Positions 8,298 through 16,248 of a stretch of DNA of 47,182 nt are shown piece by piece. The notes under the pieces are model-generated. The model had not been told where the DNA came from, did no database searches, and was given only the letters and a program-made list of their open reading frames with translations. The stretch covers positions 1-47,182 of the forward strand of contig NZ_FNEV01000013.1 in assembly GCF_900100295.1 (NCBI RefSeq). Reading direction: 5' to 3'. The position numbers and the translations under genes were made by a program. The stretch comes from Salimicrobium halophilum (GTDB lineage Bacteria; Bacillota; Bacilli; Bacillales; Halobacillaceae). How positions within the stretch are numbered: position 1 is the stretch's first letter; every line of letters starts with the position of its first letter.

Positions 8298-8699
8298 ATG
8301 AGCGAGCCATTCTATCCAGGAAAAACGATAGCCATTCGACTTCCGAAAGATACGCCTCCTGAAGTGCTGGATCGACTGGATGAACTGAAACAGAGGGAGG
8401 GACGCGGTTTTAGCCGTGCCATCACGGATCATCTGTTCCACTCTATTTTGTCGGAAACAACGATGAGAGACAACGCCTACCTCCCCCTCCCGGGTCCGTT
8501 GACGTTTGAAGAAAAAGAAATGCTGAATACACCGATGCAACGAAGGGTCCTCGGGCATTTCGTCTATCACTTGATTAAGGAAGACTTTCCGTTGGAACTG
8601 CCGAAAGAAAAAAAGGAAAAATCAGCCTCCTCCACGTTCCAAACAAGCAACGTGCACAACAAATTTGCGTCGAACCTATTCAATATGGATGATGATTGA
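8298..8699 (+). CDS. ParR-like ribbon-helix-helix adaptor of the actin system
   Basis: About 133 residues. The N-terminus reads GKTIAIRLPKDTPPEVLDRL and then a helix with GFSRAITDHLF, the order of a ribbon-helix-helix DNA-binding domain. The rest is charged and includes a lysine-rich stretch (LPKEKKEKSASS) and a tail ending NKFASNLFNMDDD; in ParR and AlfB-like proteins the C-terminal tail contacts the actin filament. Translation may start at GTG 8289, which overlaps the actin stop as GTGA, or at ATG 8298; neither has a strong ribosome site, which fits translational coupling. The likely role is to bind the GTTTGCA inverted repeats, repress the operon and link DNA to filaments. A terminator follows at 8704. 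Confidence 0.75.
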   Translation: MSEPFYPGKTIAIRLPKDTPPEVLDRLDELKQREGRGFSRAITDHLFHSILSETTMRDNAYLPLPGPLTFEEKEMLNTPMQRRVLGHFVYHLIKEDFPLELPKEKKEKSASSTFQTSNVHNKFASNLFNMDDD

Positions 8700-8703
8700 T
8701 GTA

Positions 8704-8735
8704 AGCAGCTTCGGATTCTCCTTTCGAAGCTGCTT
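8704..8735 (+). terminator. Terminator of the actin operon
   Basis: AGCAGCTTCG, short loop, CGAAGCTGCT and TTTGTTTT directly after the RHH gene. Confidence 0.85.
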
Positions 8736-8742
8736 TTGTTTT

Positions 8743-9409
8743 GTGGTCTCTATATAGCCTGTGCTCAACATGTGTCCTAAAAGAAACACACTAACTATCT
8801 CGAAATCGAACTATTTAAAACCCTCTCATAACAGCTTTTTAGGTTCCACATGTATTCTATGGTCCCCATGTAGTTGCTTATTTCAGAACCACCGATAAGC
8901 AAATTCCCCTTTAGTGTGATGCTTCGATCAATCGATATATAATTCAAAAGACGACCGATTCCTGAATTGTATTTGTAGTCTCCGTGTAGGAATGTGCTCA
9001 ACATGGGTAGTGATTTCCACCAGTACAGGACGCTCGGCAAATATGAAAATGTGCTCTCTATGTAGGGTGTGGTCTCCATGTGATGAGCTATGTTCCTCCA
9101 TAATTTCAAAAATGAAAACCCTACAAATCAGTGTTTTGATAGTATGTGTGCTCCATATGTGGGGTATGAAGCACATGTGTTTAATAGAAACACATCTATT
9201 AATTCTATTTTTTGCTAAGAAACGAGGAGCGTACCAAACCTTGATCCGGCTAAGTTTACAACTAGAGGTTTATTATCGTTATGATGTGCTCCCCATGTAT
9301 TGTGTCGTCTCCATGTGGAGGGGTATAATAGAGGAAGCATAGAACAGAGAAACGACTGTCATCATCCAATTTTGTGCTCTATATGTGGCATATGGTCTCC
9401 ATGTAGAGC
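8743..9409 (+). repeat. Seven dispersed two-part dyads, candidate centromere
   Basis: A composite motif recurs at about 8743, 8842, 8975, 9050, 9145, 9284 and 9372. It pairs a GTGCTCnnnATGTg block with a GTGGTCTCCATGTrG block, the two cores one to two helical turns apart. Examples are GTGCTCTATATGTGGC followed by GGTCTCCATGTAG at 9372-9405, and ATGTGCTCCCCATGTA followed by CGTCTCCATGTGG at 9284-9319. The spacers between dyads (about 75-140 bp) are unrelated, which excludes CRISPR. Block order is reversed in the copies at 8743 and 8975. Dyad 6 overlaps the promoter of the MerR-type gene and dyad 7 lies just before its ribosome site, so that protein is the prime candidate binder. Confidence 0.7.
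9300..9329 (+). promoter_or_regulatory. Promoter of the MerR-type gene, overlapped by dyad 6
   Basis: TTGTGT (9300-9305), 18 bases, TATAAT (9324-9329). The CTCCATGTGG core of dyad 6 fills the spacer, and dyad 7 lies between the start site and the gene. An operator placed so should give autorepression. Confidence 0.65.
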
Positions 9410-9425
9410 AGGGGAGGGAAAAGAT

Positions 9426-10082
9426 ATGGAAGATTTTTATCGCATCAGCGACGTTGCTGCGAAAGTAGGAAAACACGTGAACACCGTGGATGGCTGGTTT
9501 AAACGTATGGAAGAAGAGGAGAAGCTACATTATATCAATCGGGTAGGGGGCGAGAAAGCCTACGATGCCGATGATCTGAACCTTGCTATGTACATAAAGG
9601 AAAAACGGGAGATGAAGTGGTCGTTTGACGGCATATTCAACTACCTGCAACAAGGGCAAGCAGACATTATGCTTCGTCCATTTCCGGAAGGCTTAGGGGA
9701 GGAAGAAGCAGCAGAACTCGTCGATGTGGCTGCCCTCAAAAGGGAAATGTACCGCGAGATGGAAGACATGGCGCGGGAGATGGCCAAGGAACAGGTACAG
9801 GAAGTCCAGGAGCAATACGAAGCGCTCCGCAGACAGTTACCGGATGCCGATCAGGAACGTCAAAACCGGATCAATGATCTGTTTACGCGCCGCCGTGTGG
9901 AGCAGAAGCTTGAAGAGGAAGCACTGGAGAAGTGGCGAGAGAAACCGGAAGAGGAACGGATGAAGCGTGTCGGATGGTTCCGGAAAGAAGAGGACCGGGA
10001 CAAGCGAGAATTGTTTGTGAAAGACTATGTAAACAACGGGTTTGAAGAAAGAATCTTGGAAGAGTACGGGGAAGAACGGTAG
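9426..10082 (+). CDS. MerR-type HTH protein with long coiled coil (RacA/DUF3967-like)
   Basis: About 218 residues. Residues 1-60 are a MerR-like winged helix: YRISDVAAKVGKHVNTVDGW, FKRMEEEE, then YDADDLNLAMYIKEKREMKW. From about residue 100 to the end the protein is almost wholly charged heptad sequence (MYREMEDMAREMAKEQVQEV, RRQLPDADQERQNRINDLF), a predicted coiled coil. The same build is seen in RacA, which anchors chromosomal DNA at the Bacillus cell pole, and in plasmid DUF3967 proteins; which one it is closer to cannot be decided by eye. GGGGAGG sits about 8 bases before the ATG. The gene lies directly after the dyad array and downstream of the actin operon, which suggests a DNA-bridging or anchoring part in plasmid segregation. 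That role is inference. Confidence 0.7.
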   Translation: MEDFYRISDVAAKVGKHVNTVDGWFKRMEEEEKLHYINRVGGEKAYDADDLNLAMYIKEKREMKWSFDGIFNYLQQGQADIMLRPFPEGLGEEEAAELVDVAALKREMYREMEDMAREMAKEQVQEVQEQYEALRRQLPDADQERQNRINDLFTRRRVEQKLEEEALEKWREKPEEERMKRVGWFRKEEDRDKRELFVKDYVNNGFEERILEEYGEER

Positions 10083-10113
10083 TCATCGAAGTCGAGGAGA
10101 GGAGCATACTGCG

Positions 10114-11091
10114 TTGAAAAAGAAAATGAACTATATTCTATTGCTGCTGATGACCGTCTTTATGATCGGTTGTACCGAGGCGGAAGATACAGCATCGACA
10201 GAAGGGGAAGAGCAACCGAAAACAGAGGAAGTAGCGACCGATGATGCTACGAACGAAGAAGCAGATACGGAAAAAGAGATCGAAGAGAAAAACACCTCGG
10301 ATAATGAGAGTAATAATTCCACAGAAGAATCAACGAACACAACGGATGACCAGTTTTCCGGCTACGAACGCATCAACATAGATGGCGGAGATCAAAGTGG
10401 CCATCGAGAAGCGAAGGTGGTCGTTGATATAGGATTCGGAGACAGAGAGTACTGGGCTTTTACCAATGAACACGGACAGTTAGTGAGAGTGGTGGCGGAA
10501 GAAATCACTCTGCAGGACGATGAGACAGAGGACGTCGTATCCTCCGGTAGGTACTATTGGGATGAGGCGCAAGTGCCTGGGGTCGAAAGCGATCAGTTGG
10601 ATCAAGGACACGTCATTGCAGACTCGCTCGGCGGCGTCTCCAATGCGTATAACATTACACCACAAGAAAGCACGCTCAACCGTCACGGGGACCAGGCATA
10701 CATGGAAGATGCTATACGAAAGGCAGGGGGAGCCACGGATTTTGAAGCAGTGATTACGTATCCGGATACGGTCACACAGATCCCTTCCAGTTATCAGTAT
10801 ACCTATACGATACAGGGGAACGAAGTCGTCGATACCTTTGATAACGTGAACCCGGACGAGGTGAACGAATCCCTCGGGCTCACGAATGACGAACCCTCCG
10901 GTTCTTCCGATTCCAACGACTCTTCCGGAGCTACGGAAAAAGGGGATGTTTCGAGCGTAGATACGAACGGCAATGGCCAAGTGACGATTCAGGAAGCCAA
11001 GGATGCTGGTTTCAGCATGCCGATCACCAGCGATCATTGGTTATACGAACACATGCAGGATAGAGATGGCGATGGAATGGTTGGGGAATAA
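10114..11091 (+). CDS. Lipoprotein DNA/RNA non-specific endonuclease with EF-hand-like tail
   Basis: About 325 residues from a TTG start preceded by AGGAG. A lipoprotein signal (LLLLMTVFMIGC) is followed by about 60 residues of Glu/Thr/Ser/Asn-rich linker. The core near residues 85-235 carries LDQGHVIADSLGGVSNAYN and PQESTLNRHGDQAYMEDAIR, the His and Asn motifs of the non-specific endonuclease family (Endonuclea_NS_2). A second Ser/Asp-rich linker leads to two calcium-loop-like segments, DTNGNGQVTIQEA and DRDGDGMVGE. It should be tethered outside the membrane and degrade nucleic acid. The strong acidity fits a saline habitat. It follows the MerR-type gene by 31 bases and may share its promoter. 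A role in nutrient scavenging, competition or DNA uptake cannot be told apart here. Confidence 0.82.
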   Translation: MKKKMNYILLLLMTVFMIGCTEAEDTASTEGEEQPKTEEVATDDATNEEADTEKEIEEKNTSDNESNNSTEESTNTTDDQFSGYERINIDGGDQSGHREAKVVVDIGFGDREYWAFTNEHGQLVRVVAEEITLQDDETEDVVSSGRYYWDEAQVPGVESDQLDQGHVIADSLGGVSNAYNITPQESTLNRHGDQAYMEDAIRKAGGATDFEAVITYPDTVTQIPSSYQYTYTIQGNEVVDTFDNVNPDEVNESLGLTNDEPSGSSDSNDSSGATEKGDVSSVDTNGNGQVTIQEAKDAGFSMPITSDHWLYEHMQDRDGDGMVGE

Positions 11092-11124
11092 GTTCTTCAT
11101 AGTAAATATAACTGAGGTGAAGTG

Positions 11125-11370
11125 ATGAGATCATTCGTTCTACCAATTTTAAAAATAGCAGTGGAGTTTTTAGATTCGAAAGAGGATGAGCCACAGTTTA
11201 GCATTAAATGTCTAAGCTGCGGATGTACTAGAGAACTAGAAGGTAGATTTTCTAAAAAATCTGGTGATATAGAAGTTTTCAATGATGAAGACATTACAAA
11301 TAACGAGGACATCGTAATATCTATTTACTGCGATAAGTGTGGAAATAGCGTAGACAGTGCAGGATACTGA
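11125..11370 (+). CDS. Small zinc-ribbon-like hypothetical protein
   Basis: About 81 residues with two Cys pairs, CLSCGC near residue 31 and YCDKCGNS near residue 71, a spacing suited to one zinc ribbon. The N-terminus (RSFVLPILKIAVEF) is hydrophobic but short. GAGGTG lies five bases before the ATG. A perfect hairpin terminator at 11396 ends the unit. I do not recognise the family. Confidence 0.55.
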   Translation: MRSFVLPILKIAVEFLDSKEDEPQFSIKCLSCGCTRELEGRFSKKSGDIEVFNDEDITNNEDIVISIYCDKCGNSVDSAGY

Positions 11371-11395
11371 TTTTTTTAATCAATCCTTCAATTAC

Positions 11396-11427
11396 CAAGG
11401 CAGTTCTTTCATGAAAGAACTGCCTTG
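11396..11427. terminator. Perfect 16-bp inverted repeat terminator
   Basis: CAAGGCAGTTCTTTCA and its exact complement TGAAAGAACTGCCTTG meet without a loop. It closes the nuclease/zinc-ribbon unit. The following 11430-11630 holds no further gene. Confidence 0.7.
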
Positions 11428-11631
11428 ACTAATAATAGACAGGAAAAATAGGGGAGGAGCAAAAGCTACTTGATTACAGGTTCATAGTTTCCATTAATCT
11501 TTGCGTGAAATTCTATTTTTACGAAAAGAATGGCGTGTATATAAAGTTAGTGGTAAAATACAGAAAAGACTTAAAGGCATTAGGTTATTGCTTCTTTCGT
11601 CTTTGCTACTACTTCTATTGGAGGTTTAATT

Positions 11632-12375
11632 TTGAATAATCAACTGCGGAAGAATGTATCGCAATATTTAAAGCTTTCCGGCCTGAGCATCCTACATTGT
11701 TATGATTATTATCATTATGTTTTACAAAACTACCCTTGTTTAAATGGAGACAGCTTTAAAAAGATTGCTGTCTATGTTGTTGATAAACCTGATTTGAGAG
11801 ATGTTTGTACTCTCAAAGTAGGGAGTGAAAGTAAACAATTTGATGAATTGTGGCTGGTATGCTCCAATGAGTTTAATAAGGAAAATTGGAGTTATTCAAT
11901 GGGAAAACATGGGGTCCAACTCTATACTGAAACAGAATTTTATTTCCGTATCATGAGGGATATCTCACTTTTATCAATCTATAATCAGTTCCCTAACTGT
12001 TCAGAGTTATACACCATAAGTTCCTTTAAAAAAATCTCCATAAATTTTAAAGATTCCAAAGAAGAAGAATTAATTGAAGCAAACATGGAGAAATATAGTA
12101 ATCGTATGCAGTTAATTACCGATAAGGCAGCAGAAAAGTTTAAGGTAATCATAGACCCTCTTATAGAACCCCACTTCATTATCAATGGTGAGTTTCCTAG
12201 AGTCTCTGAATCTAGTTTGTTCATAAATGAGCCTGAAATAGTACCAATTAGTAATGATACCAAGGAATCACTTGAAACTGATATTGATATTGAATTTGTC
12301 TTAGAAAGGATCGATCCGCGTAAAATGTGGTTGGAGGACAAAGAAGAACTCTATAAATACAAAACCAATCAATAG
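11632..12375 (+). CDS. Hypothetical protein, 247 residues
   Basis: Starts at TTG with GGAGG seven bases upstream. I recognise no family. The first 45 residues are aromatic and compact (LSGLSILHCYDYYHYVLQN), the middle reads FKKIAVYVVDKPDLRDVCTL and DELWLVCSNEFNKENWSYSM, and the C-terminal third is acidic and looks extended (FINEPEIVPISNDTKESLET). The alternating beta-like segments could suit a nuclease-like or restriction-associated fold (IAVYVVDK, ELWLVCSN), but no catalytic motif is clear. It is AT-richer than its neighbours and stands alone, so it may have been acquired separately from them. Confidence 0.6.
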   Translation: MNNQLRKNVSQYLKLSGLSILHCYDYYHYVLQNYPCLNGDSFKKIAVYVVDKPDLRDVCTLKVGSESKQFDELWLVCSNEFNKENWSYSMGKHGVQLYTETEFYFRIMRDISLLSIYNQFPNCSELYTISSFKKISINFKDSKEEELIEANMEKYSNRMQLITDKAAEKFKVIIDPLIEPHFIINGEFPRVSESSLFINEPEIVPISNDTKESLETDIDIEFVLERIDPRKMWLEDKEELYKYKTNQ

Positions 12376-12491
12376 TTAAACATCCATGAAACCACAACTA
12401 GGTTGTACTCTAACCCAATTAATTTCACCTTTTCATCAACACATCGAATTTAATGAGAACTTTTGTTTTTATTAAATAAGGAGTTTTAGCA

Positions 12492-13565
12492 ATGGTTCAA
12501 AGACTTACACGTCAGCAACGCCAACATAAAGAAAAAGTGGAAGAAAAACTTACATCTCTGCCTCCTTTTATTGATGAATATAAAGACGACATGTACACCG
12601 GAAACACGTCTCCCTCCACCCTTCTCGGGTATATCCATGACTTTGAGACATTTTTCCAATGGTTGATGCGTGAAGGGATTGTAGACGTTGAGTATATGAA
12701 GGACATCCCTCTGTCGACACTGGAAAAATTGCGTCTGGTAGAAGCGAATGCTTTCTTTACGCACCTCAGCATGGAACGGGAACTGCAGGAAGAATCGATC
12801 AACCGTAAGAAGAGTTCTCTTAAATCCCTGTTCAAGTTTTTGACTACCCGTACGGAAGATGAAGAGGGAGAGTGTTATTTTTATCGGAACGTCATGGCTA
12901 AAGTAAAGATGGCCAAAACCTCAGAAACCTTATCTTCCCGCGCTGAGCGTATTAGTAACAAGGTTCTTACCGGGGAAGACATCGAATCATTTGTCAAGTT
13001 CGTTGGCGAAGGCTACGAGGAGATTGTGCAGGATCAGAAACAACGTCTCGCTTACTACAAACGCGACAAAGAACGAGACCAGGCGATCATCGCTCTTCTT
13101 TTAGCATCCGGACTTCGTGTAAGTGAGCTCGCCAATATCCGGGTATCGTCGATCAACCTAAAGCAGAGAAAGCTCTCGATGCTCCGCAAAGGAAGTAAAG
13201 AGTCTGTTGTATTCTTCCGCTCCTTTGCTGTGCCATACCTGCAAGCTTACCTGGATATCCGAGAGGAAAAATACAAAATACAAGGCAAAGAGCCATACCT
13301 TTTCCTTTCCGTTTATCGGGGTGCAGGGAATCCAATGTCCGTTCGTGCCATTCAGCATACCGTCATGAAGTATACGAAAGCCTATCGGGACGAACAACTG
13401 TCTCCTCACAAGATGAGGCACAGCTTTGCCACGGAGTTCGCCAAACGAAACACGATGTACGACCTGATGCGGCAGCTGGGGCACACCTCGACGGATACCT
13501 CTACCCTTTACGTGAATGCTCAGGAACAAGAAGCACAGAACGCGATAGACCGGATGGATGATTAA
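12492..13565 (+). CDS. Tyrosine recombinase, XerS-like
   Basis: 357 residues. The N-terminal SAM-like domain (NTSPSTLLGYIHDFETFFQW) occupies about residues 35-125. The catalytic domain carries the first arginine in ASGLRVSELANIRVSS, the box II HKMRHSFATEFAKR, and the nucleophile region LGHTSTDTSTLYVNAQE. Length, and the inserted DQKQRLAYYKRDKERDQAII segment before the catalytic core, fit the single-protein XerS type that resolves chromosome or plasmid dimers in some Firmicutes. No integration module surrounds it, so dimer resolution or gene-cassette exchange is more likely than phage-like integration. The recombination site was not identified. A terminator follows. Confidence 0.88.
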   Translation: MVQRLTRQQRQHKEKVEEKLTSLPPFIDEYKDDMYTGNTSPSTLLGYIHDFETFFQWLMREGIVDVEYMKDIPLSTLEKLRLVEANAFFTHLSMERELQEESINRKKSSLKSLFKFLTTRTEDEEGECYFYRNVMAKVKMAKTSETLSSRAERISNKVLTGEDIESFVKFVGEGYEEIVQDQKQRLAYYKRDKERDQAIIALLLASGLRVSELANIRVSSINLKQRKLSMLRKGSKESVVFFRSFAVPYLQAYLDIREEKYKIQGKEPYLFLSVYRGAGNPMSVRAIQHTVMKYTKAYRDEQLSPHKMRHSFATEFAKRNTMYDLMRQLGHTSTDTSTLYVNAQEQEAQNAIDRMDD

Positions 13566-13566
13566 T

Positions 13567-13612
13567 AAAAAGGAAGAAGTACCGAATAATTATCTCTCGG
13601 TGCTTCTTCCTT
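13567..13612. terminator. Intrinsic terminator after the recombinase
   Basis: AAAGGAAGAAG.ACCGA, loop of about ten bases, TCGGTGCTTCTTCCTTT. The sequence to 13754 holds no gene. Confidence 0.75.
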
Positions 13613-13754
13613 TGCGATTATAGATCAATGTATACAGGACAAACATATAGTACAATAAATTCTCCAATTAATTTGAAAGGAAGATTTTTTAGTGTTTTTT
13701 AAACTCTAAATATCGTTGTTACATTCAATACTGAGTTAACTGTAAAGCGTAAAA

Positions 13755-15521
13755 TTAAAAAAGACCTTCGTAGTACTTCACAATAGGATTATAATCTTCA
13801 TTATCCTTTACATAAGAAGTAGCAATACTATACCATGATTGAACCTTAATAAAAACTTCATCTAAGGATGTGAACATATTTTTTTCACTGATAAAATTAA
13901 GAGCAGTTTCAATTATTAAAAAGTTGTAAAGTTGGATATGAGGTAATATTAAAGTAACATCAACATCGCTTGCCTCATGAGCTATTACGTTCCTTGTTCT
14001 ATAAAGCCTACTAATATGCCACTCGATCCTTTGTTTATGCTTTTCTATATGTGCTAACATTTTTTCATTGGAGCTTATATTTTCAGCTAACTCCATAGTT
14101 CTATGCTTTAATAACTCGTTGTCCTCAAGTGTCTCACTCAATTCATCTTTAAATTCTGAATCCCTTAAGTTTTTAATGAACTCACTCTCATCTATTTCCT
14201 CCCAACACTCTCCATACGGATGTTTGATCTCCAAGTTAAATAAATTTAATTTTAAGTCATTAATTAAATCAGTTACATAACGTAATGAAAGGATCGTTGA
14301 TATTATGTTACGAACATCGTCTTGATTAATGTTCGAATTGTTTCCAGTAATTAAATATTCTATAGAAGTCCAGGAATTGATGAATGCAACATGTTCCGTA
14401 TTAGTAGTGATGCTCATTCTGTAAAACCTTAATGCAGCTTTTAATCTTTCTATTGATTCATTATTAAAATTACTATTTTCAACATTTTCAAAAAAAGAAA
14501 TTATTTCTTCAAATGAAAATCTCGTGTTCGTATTGACCTGATGTAGTTGTCTCAAAGATGACTCATTTAATCCTCCATCATTAGGAATAAAAACTTTATG
14601 ATAGATCTCCAAGTGTTGATTTACGATGGTATAAACAATTGTATCGAGTAAATTTTCAATTATGTCTCTTCCTATTAATGTTGCTCCATGCGGGTTAGTA
14701 GCAGTAACTTTAACACTAGCATATCTAACTTCTGGAGTCTCCTCAGTAAAATCATCTGGAACTGTAAGGTCTTGTTGCGCCCCGAAGAAACGTAAAGCAT
14801 TATAAAATTTAACCATGCCGTAATTGGGGAATTCTATATCAAATGGTTCATTTGAATAAATTTTAAAATAAACAGTCCATTGCTTTTCACTTTCAAGGTT
14901 TTCTAACATTCGGGTAAATCTTGATTCGAAATCACTATCAGGTCTAACCTCCTTCCATTCAATTAGCGCTCTTTTACAAAAGTATAAATGTTTCATTGAA
15001 TGGCCATCAGCTATTAAATCAGTTAAAAACATGGATGTCAGTTGAAGTACTAGTCTGTTGTTGTTTCCTTCATTTATTGTTTCTTTCAATCTACTTATCA
15101 ATTTCTCTCTATACTGCGGCTCCAACTTGTATATTATCTTTTTAAGTATCACAAGTTGCTCCCGAGCCTTATAAACCTCACTGGATTTCCTATTCTTTAT
15201 TCCTTTTAATTTTCTAAGTACGTCTTGCAATTCAAGCAATAATACGGGCTCATTCTCTAATAGAATCTTTTCTTTTTCAAGTATTTCAAGGGCTTCATTA
15301 GTTATTTCTTCTACATAAATTTTAAACCGGTCCTGTCCCTCTAAAACTCCACTTAAATAAGTGTAAAGTTCATTGAGTATTTTTTTTAAATTCATAACTC
15401 TCGGTCTATAACTTTCGTTTGTATTGAAATCAGTTAACTCAATCCATGCTTCTATGAAGAACTTTTGTGAATTAGTTAATCCTACAACATTGCCCCATAA
15501 CTTAGGGTCTATTTTTTCCAT
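13755..15521 (-). CDS. Large HEPN-domain protein, candidate abortive-infection factor
   Basis: 588 residues. The N-terminal 370 residues are helical and charged with no family I can name; segments such as PNYGMVKFYNALRFFGAQQD and KVTATNPHGATLIGRDIIEN suggest a mixed fold near residues 220-290. The C-terminal part reads HVAFINSWTSIEYLITGN, then SRLYRTRNVIAHEASDV, where RNVIAH is the R-x4-H signature of HEPN ribonucleases. This N-large/C-HEPN build recalls ApeA-like defence proteins. GGAGG lies six bases before ATG. The gene is AT-rich, stands alone on its strand beside restriction-type genes, and so is probably a single-gene anti-phage system. The antiviral role is inference. Confidence 0.65.
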   Translation of the reverse strand: MEKIDPKLWGNVVGLTNSQKFFIEAWIELTDFNTNESYRPRVMNLKKILNELYTYLSGVLEGQDRFKIYVEEITNEALEILEKEKILLENEPVLLLELQDVLRKLKGIKNRKSSEVYKAREQLVILKKIIYKLEPQYREKLISRLKETINEGNNNRLVLQLTSMFLTDLIADGHSMKHLYFCKRALIEWKEVRPDSDFESRFTRMLENLESEKQWTVYFKIYSNEPFDIEFPNYGMVKFYNALRFFGAQQDLTVPDDFTEETPEVRYASVKVTATNPHGATLIGRDIIENLLDTIVYTIVNQHLEIYHKVFIPNDGGLNESSLRQLHQVNTNTRFSFEEIISFFENVENSNFNNESIERLKAALRFYRMSITTNTEHVAFINSWTSIEYLITGNNSNINQDDVRNIISTILSLRYVTDLINDLKLNLFNLEIKHPYGECWEEIDESEFIKNLRDSEFKDELSETLEDNELLKHRTMELAENISSNEKMLAHIEKHKQRIEWHISRLYRTRNVIAHEASDVDVTLILPHIQLYNFLIIETALNFISEKNMFTSLDEVFIKVQSWYSIATSYVKDNEDYNPIVKYYEGLF

Positions 15522-15676
15522 TCTTAACCTCCATTCGTTAAATAATTTATTTACTATAACTTTCTCTTTGGTTCGGTGTTCTCAGATACTGTGTAGCAAC
15601 AAAGATAAGATGGTTCATTTTCTCTTACTCTGATACTCTATCTTTTTGCAATGTTATTTAAAAACTTTGAAAATCC

Positions 15677-15890
15677 CTAACTTCTTGAATATTCTTTAAA
15701 ATAGATCTTTTCAATTAACCTCTGATTATAAGAAGATGTGTCTTGTCCGTAATGAACACGTCGATGGCAGTTGGGACAGATCGCGGCAACCGCTTCTGGT
15801 TTGTCGGCTCCGCCATCGGACAAGCGAAACAGGTGATTCACTTCTAAAGCGGGGTACCATCTTTCTCTATAAAAGGCGCCTTCTCCCCAC
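15677..15890 (-). pseudogene. Truncated, frameshifted second HNH endonuclease copy
   Basis: The last 50 codons match the intact HNH gene at 18133 almost residue for residue (HLFRLSDGGADKPEAVAAIC, CPNCHRRVHYGQD). The DNA between about 15735 and 15860 is close to 90 percent the same as 18178-18300 by eye. Just upstream the match jumps frame (CGEKAPFIEKDGTPL is in another frame) and then ends, so the N-terminal two thirds are missing. It is a relic of a paralogue. Confidence 0.85.
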
Positions 15891-15951
15891 ATATGACTAA
15901 TACTAGGAAGAAGAATCGATAACGGCGGTTACTCGGTTCTTCTTTTTTTAA

Positions 15952-16127
15952 TTAGATAGACCTTTGTACAAAGAATAAGAGCATGGTAAGATACATCATC
16001 CATTCACTTCGAAACGTAAGGAGGTTTTTCCAAAAACAATCCAATGCCTTTTCTCCAAACTGATAGCATTCTTCGCATCTGATGTCTTCTGGACATGCCT
16101 CACACGTCTCTCCGTTGTTCTATCCCT
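15952..16127 (-). other. Cys-rich reading frame remnant without a start
   Basis: The minus strand encodes GETCEACPEDIRCEECYQFG, then EKALDCFWKNLLTFRSEWMM and a hydrophobic end before a stop at 15952. No start codon precedes it before a stop near 16125. It looks like the tail of a lost gene, possibly zinc-binding with a membrane segment. A plus-strand terminator-like hairpin (AAGAAGAATCG/CGGTTCTTCTT plus T-run) lies at 15908-15950. The rest of 15893-16248 shows nothing. Confidence 0.3.
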
Positions 16128-16248
16128 TATCTCCTATGGGTTTTCATTCATTGATTCTATTTCGATCAACATTCACTTTTGTACCGAGCATACCATCCCA
16201 CTGATACCCACCCTTACAAGTCTCTACAACGATTTCACAAAGGTGTTT

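Noticed and set aside
8743-9409. CRISPR array
   Set aside because: Repeat units are imperfect, spacers vary from 75 to 140 bp, and no cas gene is present.
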